Positions 1 to 10,078 are shown, numbered from the stretch's first letter. The stretch is 37,046 nt of DNA from Buchnera aphidicola (Greenidea ficicola) (GCF_039386055.1 NZ_CP135012.1:160828-197873), one strand, 5' to 3'. The notes: generated by a model from the sequence alone, not told the origin. Translations and numbers: made by a program.

Positions 1-59
1 AAAAAATTAAGTTTTAAAATAATATAAATTTTTTTTATTAATTTTTAGGAATTATATTT

Positions 60-3000
60 ATGTTAAATCCTAAATTTATTCATCTTCGTGTACATAGTGA
101 TTATTCTTTAGTAGATGGTTTAGCAAGTCCAATAAAATTAGTTAATTATGTTAATAAATTAAAAATGCCATCGATTGCAATTACAGATGTTAATAATTTT
201 CATGGAATAATAAAATTTTATAAACAAGCTTATAAATTAGGTATTAAACCTATTATTGGAATGGATTTATTTTGTTATTCAAAAATTATGAAAAATGAAT
301 TATACAAAATTACTTTATTAGCTAAAAATAATAATGGTTATAATAATTTAATAATGTTAATTTCTAAAGCATATAAAAAAAGATTTAATGTTTTTAATAA
401 AGTATTAATTAAACAAAGTTGGTTGAAGAAATATTCTAAAGGTTTAATATTATTATCTGGTGGAGTTTATGGAGATATTGGGAAAAATTTAATTAATAAA
501 AATTATAAAAATTTATCTTTATGTTTTGAGTTTTATAAAAAATATTTTGATAATTCTTTTTATATAGAAATTATGAAAACAGGAAGAAATAATGAATTGT
601 TATATTTATATAATATTTTAAAATTTTCTGTTTCTTATAAAGTACCTGTTGTAGCAACAAATGATGTATGTTTTTTAAAAAAAAATGATTTTTATTTACA
701 TAAAATAAGAGTTGCAATTAATAAAAGTTGTACAATAAATAATTTAAATTTAAAATATAATTATACTGAACAACAATATATGCGAAGTGAAAAAGAAATG
801 TGTGAATTGTTTTCAGAAATACCTATTAGTTTAAAAAATAGTGTAGAAATTGCAAAACGTTGTAATGTTACTTTAAATTTAGGTAAATATTTTTTACCAA
901 ATTTTTTAAAAAAAAAAAAAAAATCTTATAAATATTTAAAAAAAATAAGTATAAAAGGTTTAAAAAGAAGATTAAAAAATATTTATTTTAATAAAAAAAA
1001 TTATTTAAAAAAAAAAAAGAAATATATTAATAGATTATTTTATGAATTACATATTATAAAAAAAATGGGTTTTCCAGATTATTTTCTTATTGTTATGGAG
1101 TTTATTAAATGGGCAAAAAAGAAAAAAATACCAGTTGGTCCAGGAAGAGGATCTGGTGCTGGATCTTTAGTTGCTTATTCTTTAAATATTACTGATTTAA
1201 ATCCTTTAAAATATAAATTATTATTTGAAAGATTTTTAAATCCTGATCGTATTTCTATGCCAGATTTTGATATTGATTTTTGTATGGAAAGAAGAGATGA
1301 AGTTATTAATCATGTTATTAAACGTTATGGAAGACATTCTGTTGCGCAAATTATTACTTTTGGTAAATTAACTGCAAAAGCTGTAATAAGAGATGTAGGA
1401 AGAGTTTTAGGTTATCCTTATGGTTTTATAAATAATATTTCAAAATTAATTCCTTTAGATTTTGGAGTAACTTTAAAAAATGTTTTATCTAAGGATGCTT
1501 TATTTTTTAATTTATATAATAATGATAATGAAGTTAAAAAAATTATTGATATAGCAAAAAAATTAGAAGGGGTTATTAGAAATATAGGTAAACATGCTGG
1601 TGGTTTAGTGATTTCTCCAACAAAAATAACAGATTTTGTTCCATTATATTGTAGTGAATTTGGAAATAATTTATTAACACAGTTTGATAAAAGTGATATT
1701 GAAAATATAGGACTTGTTAAATTTGATTTTTTAGGTTTGCGTACATTAACTACTATGAATCGTTCTATTCAAATGATTAATAAAAAAAATAAATTTATTA
1801 AAAAAAATAAAATTTCTTTATCTGGTATTTCTTTATTAGATTCAAAAAGTTTTGCTTTATTGCGAAAAGGTAATACCGTAGGTGTTTTTCAATTGGAATC
1901 TTTAGGAATAAGAAATTTAATTAAAAAATTAAAACCTAGTTTTTTTGAAGATATTGTTTCTTTATTGGCTTTATTTAGACCTGGTCCTTTAAAATCAGGA
2001 ATGGTTGATAATTTTATTAATAGAAAAAATGGAAATGAAGTAATTTTTTATCCAGATAAAAAATGGCAACATTTATCTTTAAAACCTATTTTAAAATCTA
2101 CATATGGAATTATTTTATATCAAGAACAAGTTATGCAAATTGCACAAATTTTGTCTGGTTTTACTTTAGGAAGAGCGGATATATTGCGTAGAGCAATGGA
2201 AAAAAAAAATATTAAATATATGAATAAGCAAAGAAAATTTTTTGAAAAAGGAGCTTATAAAAATGGTATAAATAAAGAAATATCATTAAATATTTTTAAT
2301 TTATTAGAAAAATTTTCTGGTTATGGTTTTAATAAATCACATTCTGTTGCTTATGCTTTGATTTCTTATCAAACATTATGGTTAAAAGCAAATTATCCAT
2401 CTGAGTATATTGCTTCTGTTATGACTTCTGAAATGTATAATATAGATAAATTAATTAATTTAATTGAAGAAGCTAACAGAATGAAAATAAAAATATTATC
2501 TCCAAATATTAATAAAAGTAAGTATTTTTTTGATGTTAATTGCAAAGGTTATATTATATATGGTTTAGGAGCTATTAAAGGAATAGGAAAAAATTCTATT
2601 TATTATATTCTTAATGAGAGAAAGAAAAGTGGTATATTTATTAATTTTTTAGATTTTATTGAACGTATTGATAAAAAGAAAATTACAAAAAAAATTTTAG
2701 AAAAAATGATATATGCAGGTGTTTTTGATTGTTTTAAATTAGAAAGATTTATTTTAAAAAATAATTTAAATTTTTATTTTAAATTATCTAATCAACATTT
2801 AGAAAATAAAATAAATAAACAAAAAAGTTTGTTTTATAAAGATAATATTTTTTTAAAATATAATGTAGATGAAATTTTTAATCAAAAAGTTATATGGTCA
2901 AAAAAAGAAAAATTAAATTTAGAACGTAAAGTGTTAGGTTTTTATTTGACTGATAACCCTATTAATAAATATTTTAAAAAAAAATATTTATATAATAAAA

Positions 3001-3290
3001 TAACACGTATTAAAAATATTAATTTTTCTTGTTTGAATAAAAAAATTTATATTATTGGAATGGTTTCAATAATAAAAATTAAAATTACTAAAAATAAAAA
3101 AAAAATAGCATTAATTACTATTAATGATAATTTAGATAAAATTTTAGTAGTTTTTTATAGTAAAATTTTTAAAAAATATGAATTTCTTTTACAAAAAGAT
3201 AAAATAATAAATTTTTTTGGAACATTAAAATTAAATAATTTTACTAATGATTTTAATTTGATTATTATTTCTTGTAAAATTATGAATTAA
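60..3290 (+). CDS. dnaE: DNA polymerase III alpha subunit, C-terminally shortened
   Basis: Replicative polymerase of the chromosome. The 1076-residue product begins with the PHP domain (HLRVHSDYSLVDGLA near residue 8), which in the family binds the proofreading subunit DnaQ, also encoded in this window. The palm catalytic acids are visible: D404 and D406 in PDFDIDF (residues 401-407) and D556 in KFDFLGL. E. coli DnaE has 1160 residues. Here the protein ends inside the OB-fold region (FFGTLKLNNF... then stop), so about 84 residues forming the tau-binding C-terminal domain are absent. An AGGA Shine-Dalgarno at 47-50 precedes ATG 60. An in-frame A16 tract lies at 908-923. The stop overlaps the convergent proS stop by 11 bp. 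Identity is certain; the function of the truncated end is inferred. Confidence 0.97.
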   Translation: MLNPKFIHLRVHSDYSLVDGLASPIKLVNYVNKLKMPSIAITDVNNFHGIIKFYKQAYKLGIKPIIGMDLFCYSKIMKNELYKITLLAKNNNGYNNLIMLISKAYKKRFNVFNKVLIKQSWLKKYSKGLILLSGGVYGDIGKNLINKNYKNLSLCFEFYKKYFDNSFYIEIMKTGRNNELLYLYNILKFSVSYKVPVVATNDVCFLKKNDFYLHKIRVAINKSCTINNLNLKYNYTEQQYMRSEKEMCELFSEIPISLKNSVEIAKRCNVTLNLGKYFLPNFLKKKKKSYKYLKKISIKGLKRRLKNIYFNKKNYLKKKKKYINRLFYELHIIKKMGFPDYFLIVMEFIKWAKKKKIPVGPGRGSGAGSLVAYSLNITDLNPLKYKLLFERFLNPDRISMPDFDIDFCMERRDEVINHVIKRYGRHSVAQIITFGKLTAKAVIRDVGRVLGYPYGFINNISKLIPLDFGVTLKNVLSKDALFFNLYNNDNEVKKIIDIAKKLEGVIRNIGKHAGGLVISPTKITDFVPLYCSEFGNNLLTQFDKSDIENIGLVKFDFLGLRTLTTMNRSIQMINKKNKFIKKNKISLSGISLLDSKSFALLRKGNTVGVFQLESLGIRNLIKKLKPSFFEDIVSLLALFRPGPLKSGMVDNFINRKNGNEVIFYPDKKWQHLSLKPILKSTYGIILYQEQVMQIAQILSGFTLGRADILRRAMEKKNIKYMNKQRKFFEKGAYKNGINKEISLNIFNLLEKFSGYGFNKSHSVAYALISYQTLWLKANYPSEYIASVMTSEMYNIDKLINLIEEANRMKIKILSPNINKSKYFFDVNCKGYIIYGLGAIKGIGKNSIYYILNERKKSGIFINFLDFIERIDKKKITKKILEKMIYAGVFDCFKLERFILKNNLNFYFKLSNQHLENKINKQKSLFYKDNIFLKYNVDEIFNQKVIWSKKEKLNLERKVLGFYLTDNPINKYFKKKYLYNKITRIKNINFSCLNKKIYIIGMVSIIKIKITKNKKKIALITINDNLDKILVVFYSKIFKKYEFLLQKDKIINFFGTLKLNNFTNDFNLIIISCKIMN

Positions 3291-4974
3291 TTTTTTTTAA
3301 TATATATTTTTTAATAGCTGAAATTTTTATTATTTTTTTTGTTTTATTTTTTCTATTTTGATATTCTATTTTTTTTTTTTTTATATAACGATTACTTATA
3401 ATAATGATATGAGGTATTCCAATTAATTCAATATTAGAAAAAATTACTCCTATTCTTTCATTATTATTATATAGTAAAACGTCTATATTTTTTTTTTTAA
3501 ATTTATTATATAATTCTTTGGATGTTTTTTTAATTTTTTTATTTTTATTTATTAAAATAGGTATTATTGCTATATTAAAAGGAGTTACTGAATCAGGCCA
3601 AATTATTCCTTTTTTATCATTATTTTGTTCAATTATAGTTGCAACTATTCTTGTAATTCCTATTCCATAACAACCCATATTTATATATTTTTTATTGTTA
3701 TTTTTTTTAATATATAAATTCATTAATTTTGAATATTTTTTTTTTAATTGAAAAATATGTCCTATTTCTATTCCTTTTTTTATTATTACTTTTCCTTTTC
3801 CATCAGGACTACGATCTCCATTTTTTATATTTCTTATATCCATTATTTTTGGTTTTGGTAAATTAATAATCCAATTAACATTTTTATAATATTTATTATT
3901 AATATTTGATTTTATTATAAAATTTTTCATTTTTGCTGTTGATGCATCTGTTATAATAGGATAATTAACATTTATGTAATTTAAATTATTTTTTTTATAA
4001 TTAAATATTTTTATTTTTTTTGTTTTATTAATAAAAATTATTGGTTTAAATATATTTTTTATTTTGTTTTTATTAATTTTATATTTTTTTTTTAATAATA
4101 TTATAATATATTTATTTTTATTTTTTTTTTTTGTTTGGATTAGGTAGGTTTTTATTATTTTTTTTTTATTTTTTATTTTTTTAGTTAATTTTATTTTTTT
4201 AAATATTTTATTTTTTATATTTTTTTTCCATTTTTTTTTAATTTTATTAATATTTTTTTTTATTGGAGTAAAATTTATATTTTCTGAATAATTTGATTTT
4301 GTTGATAAAACGATACTGTTTTCTCCATTTTTGCTTAGTGCTTGAAATTCATGAGATATACTATCTCCGATTATTCCGCTATCAGCTTTTATTATTTTAA
4401 ATTTAATTTGCAATTTTTTAAATATTTTTTTATATGAATTATATATTTTTTTATAAGTTTTTTTTAAAGATTTTTTATTTTTGTGAAAAGAATAAGCGTC
4501 TTTCATAAAAAATTCTTTGCACCTTATTACCCCATTTTTTGGTCTAATTTCATCTCTAAATTTATTTTGTATTTGAAAAATTAATATAGGAAATTTATTA
4601 AAATGATTTATGTTTTTTTTTACAAAATTTGTTATAAATTCTTCATTTGTAGGGGATAAGATAAATTTTTTTTTTTTTCTATCATAAATTTTAAATAATT
4701 CTTTTCCATATAATTTTAATCTTCCACTTTTTTTCCATATTGAAGATTTTTGCAAAAAAGGCATACATATTTCTATTCCTCCACATTTTTTCATTTCTTT
4801 TCTTATTATTTTTTTAATTTTTTTTAAAATTTTTAATCCTATAGGTAACCATATATATAAACCAGAAGATGATTTTCTTATTATTCCTGATCGTAACATT
4901 AATTCTTGACTGATTGATATAGTGTTTTTTGGTTTTTCTTTTATTGTAAATAGTGGATAATTACTTGTTTTCAT
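3280..4974 (-). CDS. proS: prolyl-tRNA synthetase, bacterial type with editing domain
   Basis: Class II aminoacyl-tRNA synthetase that charges tRNA-Pro in the cytoplasm. The 564 residues compare with 572 in E. coli. The N-terminus (ISQELMLRSGIIRK) matches the family closely. Motif 2 is FRDEIRP at 139-145, followed by MKDAYSFH at 157-164. Motif 3 is GCYGIGITR near residue 435. Between motifs 2 and 3 (about 224-400) lies the bacterial INS editing domain. It is strongly diverged and lysine-rich, but a lysine in the IIKTYLIQ segment sits where E. coli has its editing-active K279. Whether editing still works cannot be judged from sequence. The gene is convergent with dnaE (11 bp overlap) and divergent from flhB across a 149-bp spacer. 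Confidence 0.96.
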   Translation of the reverse strand: MKTSNYPLFTIKEKPKNTISISQELMLRSGIIRKSSSGLYIWLPIGLKILKKIKKIIRKEMKKCGGIEICMPFLQKSSIWKKSGRLKLYGKELFKIYDRKKKKFILSPTNEEFITNFVKKNINHFNKFPILIFQIQNKFRDEIRPKNGVIRCKEFFMKDAYSFHKNKKSLKKTYKKIYNSYKKIFKKLQIKFKIIKADSGIIGDSISHEFQALSKNGENSIVLSTKSNYSENINFTPIKKNINKIKKKWKKNIKNKIFKKIKLTKKIKNKKKIIKTYLIQTKKKNKNKYIIILLKKKYKINKNKIKNIFKPIIFINKTKKIKIFNYKKNNLNYINVNYPIITDASTAKMKNFIIKSNINNKYYKNVNWIINLPKPKIMDIRNIKNGDRSPDGKGKVIIKKGIEIGHIFQLKKKYSKLMNLYIKKNNNKKYINMGCYGIGITRIVATIIEQNNDKKGIIWPDSVTPFNIAIIPILINKNKKIKKTSKELYNKFKKKNIDVLLYNNNERIGVIFSNIELIGIPHIIIISNRYIKKKKIEYQNRKNKTKKIIKISAIKKYILKKINS

Positions 4975-5080
4975 AGTTTTTTTTTCTTTTATATTTTTAT
5001 ATGTTAATTTTTTTTAAAAAGAAATAATTATTTATATTTTTAAAATTAATAATTATTTGTATTTTTTAAAAAATATATTA

Positions 5081-5086
5081 TATAAT
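5081..5086 (+). promoter_or_regulatory. candidate -10 box for flhBA
   Basis: A perfect TATAAT lies 37 nt upstream of the flhB start in the 149-bp divergent spacer between proS and flhB. The best -35 match is only TTGTAT at 5057-5062 (18-nt spacer). Because the spacer is almost pure A+T, such a hexamer is expected by chance, so this is a weak call. Confidence 0.22.
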
Positions 5087-5123
5087 TTTATTTAAAATTT
5101 TATATTATGTAAATATATAATTT

Positions 5124-6236
5124 ATGAATAATGAAAATAAAACAGAAAAACCAACTTTGTATAAATTAAAACAAAATTTTAAATATGGTAATAAGATTTA
5201 TTTTAAAGAGTTAAATACATTTTTAATATTTTTTATGGTGATATTTTATTTTTTTTTAAATAAAAATATTATTTTAGATGATTTTTTAAATTTATTTAAA
5301 TATAGTTTAAAATTTGGATTTTTTTATTTTGATAACGATTTTTATTTTTTTTTAAATATATTTAAAGAAAAAATTTTATTTCATTTTATTTATTTATTTT
5401 TGATTATTACAGTGGTTAATTTATTTTTTCCTTTTTTATTTGGAAATAAATTAATTCAATTTAATAGAATTAATATAAATTTTAAAAAAATAAATTTAAT
5501 AAATAATTTTAAGAATATTATTTCTTATAAAAATTTATATGATTCTTTTTTATCAATTATTAAATTATTTTTAATTATTTTAATATATATTTTTTATATT
5601 TTTATTTTTTATAAAAGTTTTTTTGTTTTATTTTCAGATGATTTGAATATTTTTTTAATAAATTTTATAATCATTATTTATATATTTTTTTTTGTTCTTT
5701 TAATATCTTTTATTCCTATTGTTTTATTAGATATTTTAAATATTAAATCAAATTATTATTATAATTTGTTTATGACAAAAAAAGAAATAGAAGATGAAAA
5801 AAAATTTTTAGAAGGTGGTTTTTTAAATAAAAAAATAATTTTAAAAAAAATGAATTTAATAAATGAAAATAATAATATAATTTATTCTGATATTATTCTT
5901 TTAAATATTAAAAAAAAATTTTTAATAGCTTTGCAATATAAAAAAAAAAAAATAAGATTAATTGTTAAAAATTTTTGTTTTTCTTTTTCAAAAATAAAAA
6001 AATTAGGTTCTAATTATAATATCCCTATAATATCTTCTTTTTTATTAGTGGAAATGATTTATAAGTATGTTAATGTTGGAAGTAATATACCTAAAATTTT
6101 TAGTAAAAATATAATAGAAATATTTTATTGGTTAAATAAATTAAAAAATTGGGAAAAATATGGTGGAAAATATCCTATTAAACCTGATTTTTTTTCTGTT
6201 TTATATACTATTAATTATAGGAAAAAAAATAATTAA
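5124..6236 (+). CDS. flhB: flagellar export gate protein FlhB lacking the NPTH cleavage motif
   Basis: Membrane component of the flagellar type III export gate and, in motile bacteria, the substrate-specificity switch. The 370 residues compare with 382 in E. coli. The N-terminal KTEKPT motif is present, followed by four hydrophobic membrane segments (about 30-220) and a soluble C-terminal domain recognisable by IALQYKKKK, IGxxxNIPII-like and GGKYPIKPDFF segments. The autocleavage motif N-P-T-H, expected just before ALQY, is replaced: N261 can be aligned with a one-residue insertion, but it is followed by I-K-K. The gene ends one base before the flhA start (stop 6234-6236, ATG 6237), so the two genes are translationally coupled. 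Identity is firm; loss of cleavage is inferred from the motif. Confidence 0.93.
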   Translation: MNNENKTEKPTLYKLKQNFKYGNKIYFKELNTFLIFFMVIFYFFLNKNIILDDFLNLFKYSLKFGFFYFDNDFYFFLNIFKEKILFHFIYLFLIITVVNLFFPFLFGNKLIQFNRININFKKINLINNFKNIISYKNLYDSFLSIIKLFLIILIYIFYIFIFYKSFFVLFSDDLNIFLINFIIIIYIFFFVLLISFIPIVLLDILNIKSNYYYNLFMTKKEIEDEKKFLEGGFLNKKIILKKMNLINENNNIIYSDIILLNIKKKFLIALQYKKKKIRLIVKNFCFSFSKIKKLGSNYNIPIISSFLLVEMIYKYVNVGSNIPKIFSKNIIEIFYWLNKLKNWEKYGGKYPIKPDFFSVLYTINYRKKNN

Positions 6237-8348
6237 ATGGATAATTTATGGTTTTTTTTATTAAATATAAAAAATTTTAATATTAAATATTTGAAAATAT
6301 TAATAGCTCCAATTTATGTTTTTGTTATATTAATAATGATTATATTACCTTTACCTCCTTTTTTATTGGATTTATTATTTACTTTTAATATATCTATATC
6401 AATAATAATATTATTAGTAACTATTTTTTCAAATAATATTTTAGATTTTTCTGGTTTTCCATTAATATTATTACTTGTTACATTAATGCGTTTATTTTTA
6501 AATGTTGCTTCTACAAGAGCTATTTTATTGTATGGTCATACTGGTGTATTTTCTGTTGGTAATGTTATAGAATCTTTTGGTAAGTTTTTAATTGGTGGAA
6601 ATTTTTCTATTGGTATTATAATATTTATTATTTTAGTAATTATAAATTTTATAGTTATTACTAAAGGAGCGGAAAGGGTTGCGGAAGTAAATGCTCGTTT
6701 TATTTTAGATAGTATTCCTGGAAAGCAAATGTCTGTAGATTCTGATTTAAATTCTGGGTTAATTAATAAAAAACAAGCAAAAAAAAAACGAGAAAATATT
6801 TCTAAAGAATCTGATTTTTATGGTTCTATGGATGGAGCTAGTAAATTTATTAGAGGAGATGCTGTTGCTGGTATTTTAATATTAATAATAAATATTTTTG
6901 GTGGTTTATTTATAGGAATATGGCAACATAATTTATCATTATTTGAAGCTTTGCATATATATACATTATTAACTATAGGTGATGGATTGGTAGCTCAAAT
7001 TCCTTCTTTAATTGTTTCTATTGCTGCTGGAATTATTGTTACAAGGGTAAATTATAAACAGGATTTAAGTAAGCAAATTATTCGTCAATTATTTTATGAT
7101 CCTCGTGTACTTTTTTTTAGCGCGGTAGTTTTGGGTATTTTTGGTTTAATACCAGGAATGCCAAATTTTGTTTTTTTATTTTTTTCTTTATTAATTTTTT
7201 TTATATTTTTTTTAGTAAATAATAAAAATGATATTAAAAAAAAAAAAAAAAATAATAATAATTTTAAAAGAAATAAAAATATAAAATATTCTTTAGAAAA
7301 TATAAAATTAGAAGATATTATAAGAATAGAATTAGGATATAATTTAATTAATTTAGTAAATGTTAAATCAAAATTTAATTTATTAAATAGAATTACTGAA
7401 ATTCGTAAAAAAATTGCTAATAATGTAGGTTTTTTACCTCCTTCTGTTCATATATGTAATAATTTTAAATTAGATAAAAATAGTTATTGTTTTTATATTA
7501 AAGGAGTAGAAATTACTCAAGGAAAAATTTTTTGTGATTATATAATGGCTATTAATCCAGGAAATGCTAAAAAAAAAATTTTTTTAAAAAAAATTAAAGA
7601 TCCTGTTTTTGGTCTTTCTTCATATTGGATTGATAAAAAATTAAAAAATTTAGCTGAAAAGTCTGGTTATATTATTGTTAAACCTAAATCTGTATTTATT
7701 ACTCATATATATAATTTTTTATTAAATAATATACATGAATTATTAGGTCATCAAGAAGTTAGAAATTTATTAAATTTAATTAATAAATCTATGCCAAAAT
7801 TAACAGAAGAATTAATACCTAATTTAATTAGTTTTACTACTTTTCATATTATTTTAAGAAAATTGATTTTTGAAAAGATTTATATTATAGATATTTATAC
7901 TATTATAGAAACATTATTAAAATATTCTTGTTTAAAAAAATTTAGTGTGAATGATTTAGTAAGTTTTATAAGAATTTCTTTAGGAAGATATATTACTCAA
8001 AAATTTTTTTCAAAAAAAAAAAAAATAATTGTTATAGGTTTAGATTATATTTTAGAAAGAAAATTATTAAAAAAATTTAAAAATAAAAATAAAAAAAAAA
8101 AAATAAAAAATATATTATTAAAAAATATTATTAATCAACTTAAAATTGCTATTAAAAATCAAATAAAAATTAATGCTCCTTTAGTTTTATTAGTACATCA
8201 TAAATTAAGATATAATTTATTTAAGCTTTTGCATAATACTTTTCCAAGTTTAGTGGTACTTTCATTAAAAGAAATTGTTTTTATAAAAAGAATTTTTTAT
8301 ATGAATATTATTTATTATGTTAAAGATAATAATATTTATAAAAATTAA
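6237..8348 (+). CDS. flhA: flagellar export gate protein FlhA
   Basis: Core subunit of the flagellar type III export gate in the inner membrane. The 703 residues compare with 692 in E. coli. The N-terminal half has the usual string of membrane helices, including LPLPPFLLDLLFTFNIS and LMRLFLNVASTRAILL, and the highly conserved FHIPEP cytoplasmic loop (AERVAEVNARFILDSIPGKQ, around residues 142-162). The C-terminal half (from about 350) is the cytosolic domain that binds export substrates and chaperones. The linker between the halves contains an A17 tract at 7236-7252 that is in frame. The start codon touches the flhB stop. In aphid Buchnera, flagellar basal bodies are kept without filaments, so a role in protein export rather than motility is likely (inference). 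Confidence 0.96.
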   Translation: MDNLWFFLLNIKNFNIKYLKILIAPIYVFVILIMIILPLPPFLLDLLFTFNISISIIILLVTIFSNNILDFSGFPLILLLVTLMRLFLNVASTRAILLYGHTGVFSVGNVIESFGKFLIGGNFSIGIIIFIILVIINFIVITKGAERVAEVNARFILDSIPGKQMSVDSDLNSGLINKKQAKKKRENISKESDFYGSMDGASKFIRGDAVAGILILIINIFGGLFIGIWQHNLSLFEALHIYTLLTIGDGLVAQIPSLIVSIAAGIIVTRVNYKQDLSKQIIRQLFYDPRVLFFSAVVLGIFGLIPGMPNFVFLFFSLLIFFIFFLVNNKNDIKKKKKNNNNFKRNKNIKYSLENIKLEDIIRIELGYNLINLVNVKSKFNLLNRITEIRKKIANNVGFLPPSVHICNNFKLDKNSYCFYIKGVEITQGKIFCDYIMAINPGNAKKKIFLKKIKDPVFGLSSYWIDKKLKNLAEKSGYIIVKPKSVFITHIYNFLLNNIHELLGHQEVRNLLNLINKSMPKLTEELIPNLISFTTFHIILRKLIFEKIYIIDIYTIIETLLKYSCLKKFSVNDLVSFIRISLGRYITQKFFSKKKKIIVIGLDYILERKLLKKFKNKNKKKKIKNILLKNIINQLKIAIKNQIKINAPLVLLVHHKLRYNLFKLLHNTFPSLVVLSLKEIVFIKRIFYMNIIYYVKDNNIYKN

Positions 8349-8353
8349 TATTA

Positions 8354-10078
8354 TTACATTTTTTTTATTACACTTATACCTAATATTTTTAATCCTAATT
8401 TTAATGTTTTTTTAATTAAAAAAATTAATTTTAATCTATTTTTTTTTTTTTTAATATTAGAAAATAATATGGAATATTTTTCATAAAAATATGAAAAATT
8501 TACTGATAATTCATAAAGATAATTACATAATATATTTGAATATCCTTTTTTTGTTGTTTTTATTAATATTTCTTCAAATTGTAATAATTTTATAGATAAT
8601 TTTAATTCTATTTTATTTGATATTTTAAAATTACCTTGTTTTATTTTTTTTTTTATAGTATTTTTTTTTAAAATTGATATAATTCTTGTGTATGAATATT
8701 GAATATATAAAGCAGTATTTCCTTGAAAAGATAATATATTATTCCAATTAAAGATATAATCTGTTTTTCTGTTTTTTGATAAATCAGAATATTTTATTGC
8801 TCCGATACCTATTTTTTCTGATAAAGATTTTAATTTATTTTTTTTTATATTTGGATTTTTTTTTAATATTATTTTTTTTGCTTTTAGTATAGATTTTTTA
8901 ATTAATGATTTTAGTGTTATTATATTTCCAGATCTTGTTTTAAAAGGTTTTTTATTTTTTTTTAACATCATTCCAAAACTATGATGTTCTAATTTAGTTT
9001 TTTTTGGTATATATCCTGCTTTTTTACTTATAATCCATACTTGTTTTAAATGTTGTTTTTGTCTTGAATCTGTATAATATATTATACGATTTGCTTTTAA
9101 TTTTTTAAATCTATATTTTATACATGCTATATCTATGGTTGTGTATAAAAATAATCCATTTTTTTTTTTTATTATTACCCCCATTTTTTTTCCTTTTTTA
9201 TTTTTAAATTCATTAAGAAAAATTATAATACATCCTTTTTTTTTAATTGCTATTTTTTTTTTTGTTAGTTCTTTTGTAATTTTTGGTAACATTTTTCTAT
9301 ATTTACTTTCACCTATAATATTTTTTTTATTTAAATTTATTTTAAGTTTTTGGTATAGTTTTTGATTTTCATTAATTGTTATTTTTACAATTTTTTTCCA
9401 TAATTTTATATATTTTTTTTTTTCATTTTGTAATTTAATAGAATAATTTTGTGAAATTTTTTTAAATTTTTTACTTTTTTTATATTTTTTTTTAGCAAGA
9501 ACATAATATTTATTAAGATTTTTTAATGAAATTTTTTTAATATTTATTTTAAATTTTATTAAATAAGAAATAATTATACCAAAATTTAAACCCCAATCTC
9601 CAATATGATTTATTTTTATTACTTTATATCCTAAAAATTTCATTATTTTTGCAGTAGCATCTCCCAATATTGTTGATCTTAAATGACCTACATGCATTTC
9701 TTTAGAGATATTGGGAGAGGAATAATCTATAATTACTTTTTCGGAATATAATTTTGGTATATTATTTCTTTTAGATTTTATTTGTAATAAAATTTTTTTT
9801 TCTAACCAGTTTTTTGATAAAGATATATTAATAAAACCTGGTTTTGATATTATTATTTTTGAAATTCCTATTAAATTAATTTTTTTTGCTATTTTAATTG
9901 CAAGTTTGTAAGAATTTTTTTTTTTTTTAGATGCTATTTTCATTATATTATTTACTTGATATTCTCCTAATTTTGTTTTTTTTAAATTTTTTTTAATTAT
10001 TGGTTTGTTTTTTTTTGATATTTTATTAATTTTAAAAGATTTTTTAATTTTTTTTTTTAAAAAATTTTTTATATTCAT
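8354..10078 (-). CDS. argS: arginyl-tRNA synthetase
   Basis: Class I aminoacyl-tRNA synthetase that charges tRNA-Arg. The 574 residues compare with 577 in E. coli. The HIGH-type motif is HVGH at residues 129-132, followed by LRSTILGDA and the conserved HIGDWG. The FKTRSGN segment stands where ArgRS enzymes have their degenerate KMSKS-like loop. The C-terminal helical anticodon-binding domain ends in ISVIKKM, close to the E. coli ...VERM end. It is convergent with flhA with only 5 bp between stop codons; the flhBA/argS neighbourhood is shared with E. coli. A 76-codon open frame on the opposite strand (9135-9365) is only an antisense shadow. Confidence 0.96.
   Translation of the reverse strand: MNIKNFLKKKIKKSFKINKISKKNKPIIKKNLKKTKLGEYQVNNIMKIASKKKKNSYKLAIKIAKKINLIGISKIIISKPGFINISLSKNWLEKKILLQIKSKRNNIPKLYSEKVIIDYSSPNISKEMHVGHLRSTILGDATAKIMKFLGYKVIKINHIGDWGLNFGIIISYLIKFKINIKKISLKNLNKYYVLAKKKYKKSKKFKKISQNYSIKLQNEKKKYIKLWKKIVKITINENQKLYQKLKINLNKKNIIGESKYRKMLPKITKELTKKKIAIKKKGCIIIFLNEFKNKKGKKMGVIIKKKNGLFLYTTIDIACIKYRFKKLKANRIIYYTDSRQKQHLKQVWIISKKAGYIPKKTKLEHHSFGMMLKKNKKPFKTRSGNIITLKSLIKKSILKAKKIILKKNPNIKKNKLKSLSEKIGIGAIKYSDLSKNRKTDYIFNWNNILSFQGNTALYIQYSYTRIISILKKNTIKKKIKQGNFKISNKIELKLSIKLLQFEEILIKTTKKGYSNILCNYLYELSVNFSYFYEKYSILFSNIKKKKNRLKLIFLIKKTLKLGLKILGISVIKKM

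Noticed and set aside
4975..5123. Possible small RNA or gene in the proS-flhB spacer
   Set aside because: No open frame, no G+C-containing stem and no known motif; only a chance-level TATAAT.
9135..9365. 76-codon open frame opposite argS
   Set aside because: Antisense shadow of the lysine-rich argS reading frame; Phe-rich translation with no start context. The same holds for 26723-26920, 31140-31370 and 36562-36801.
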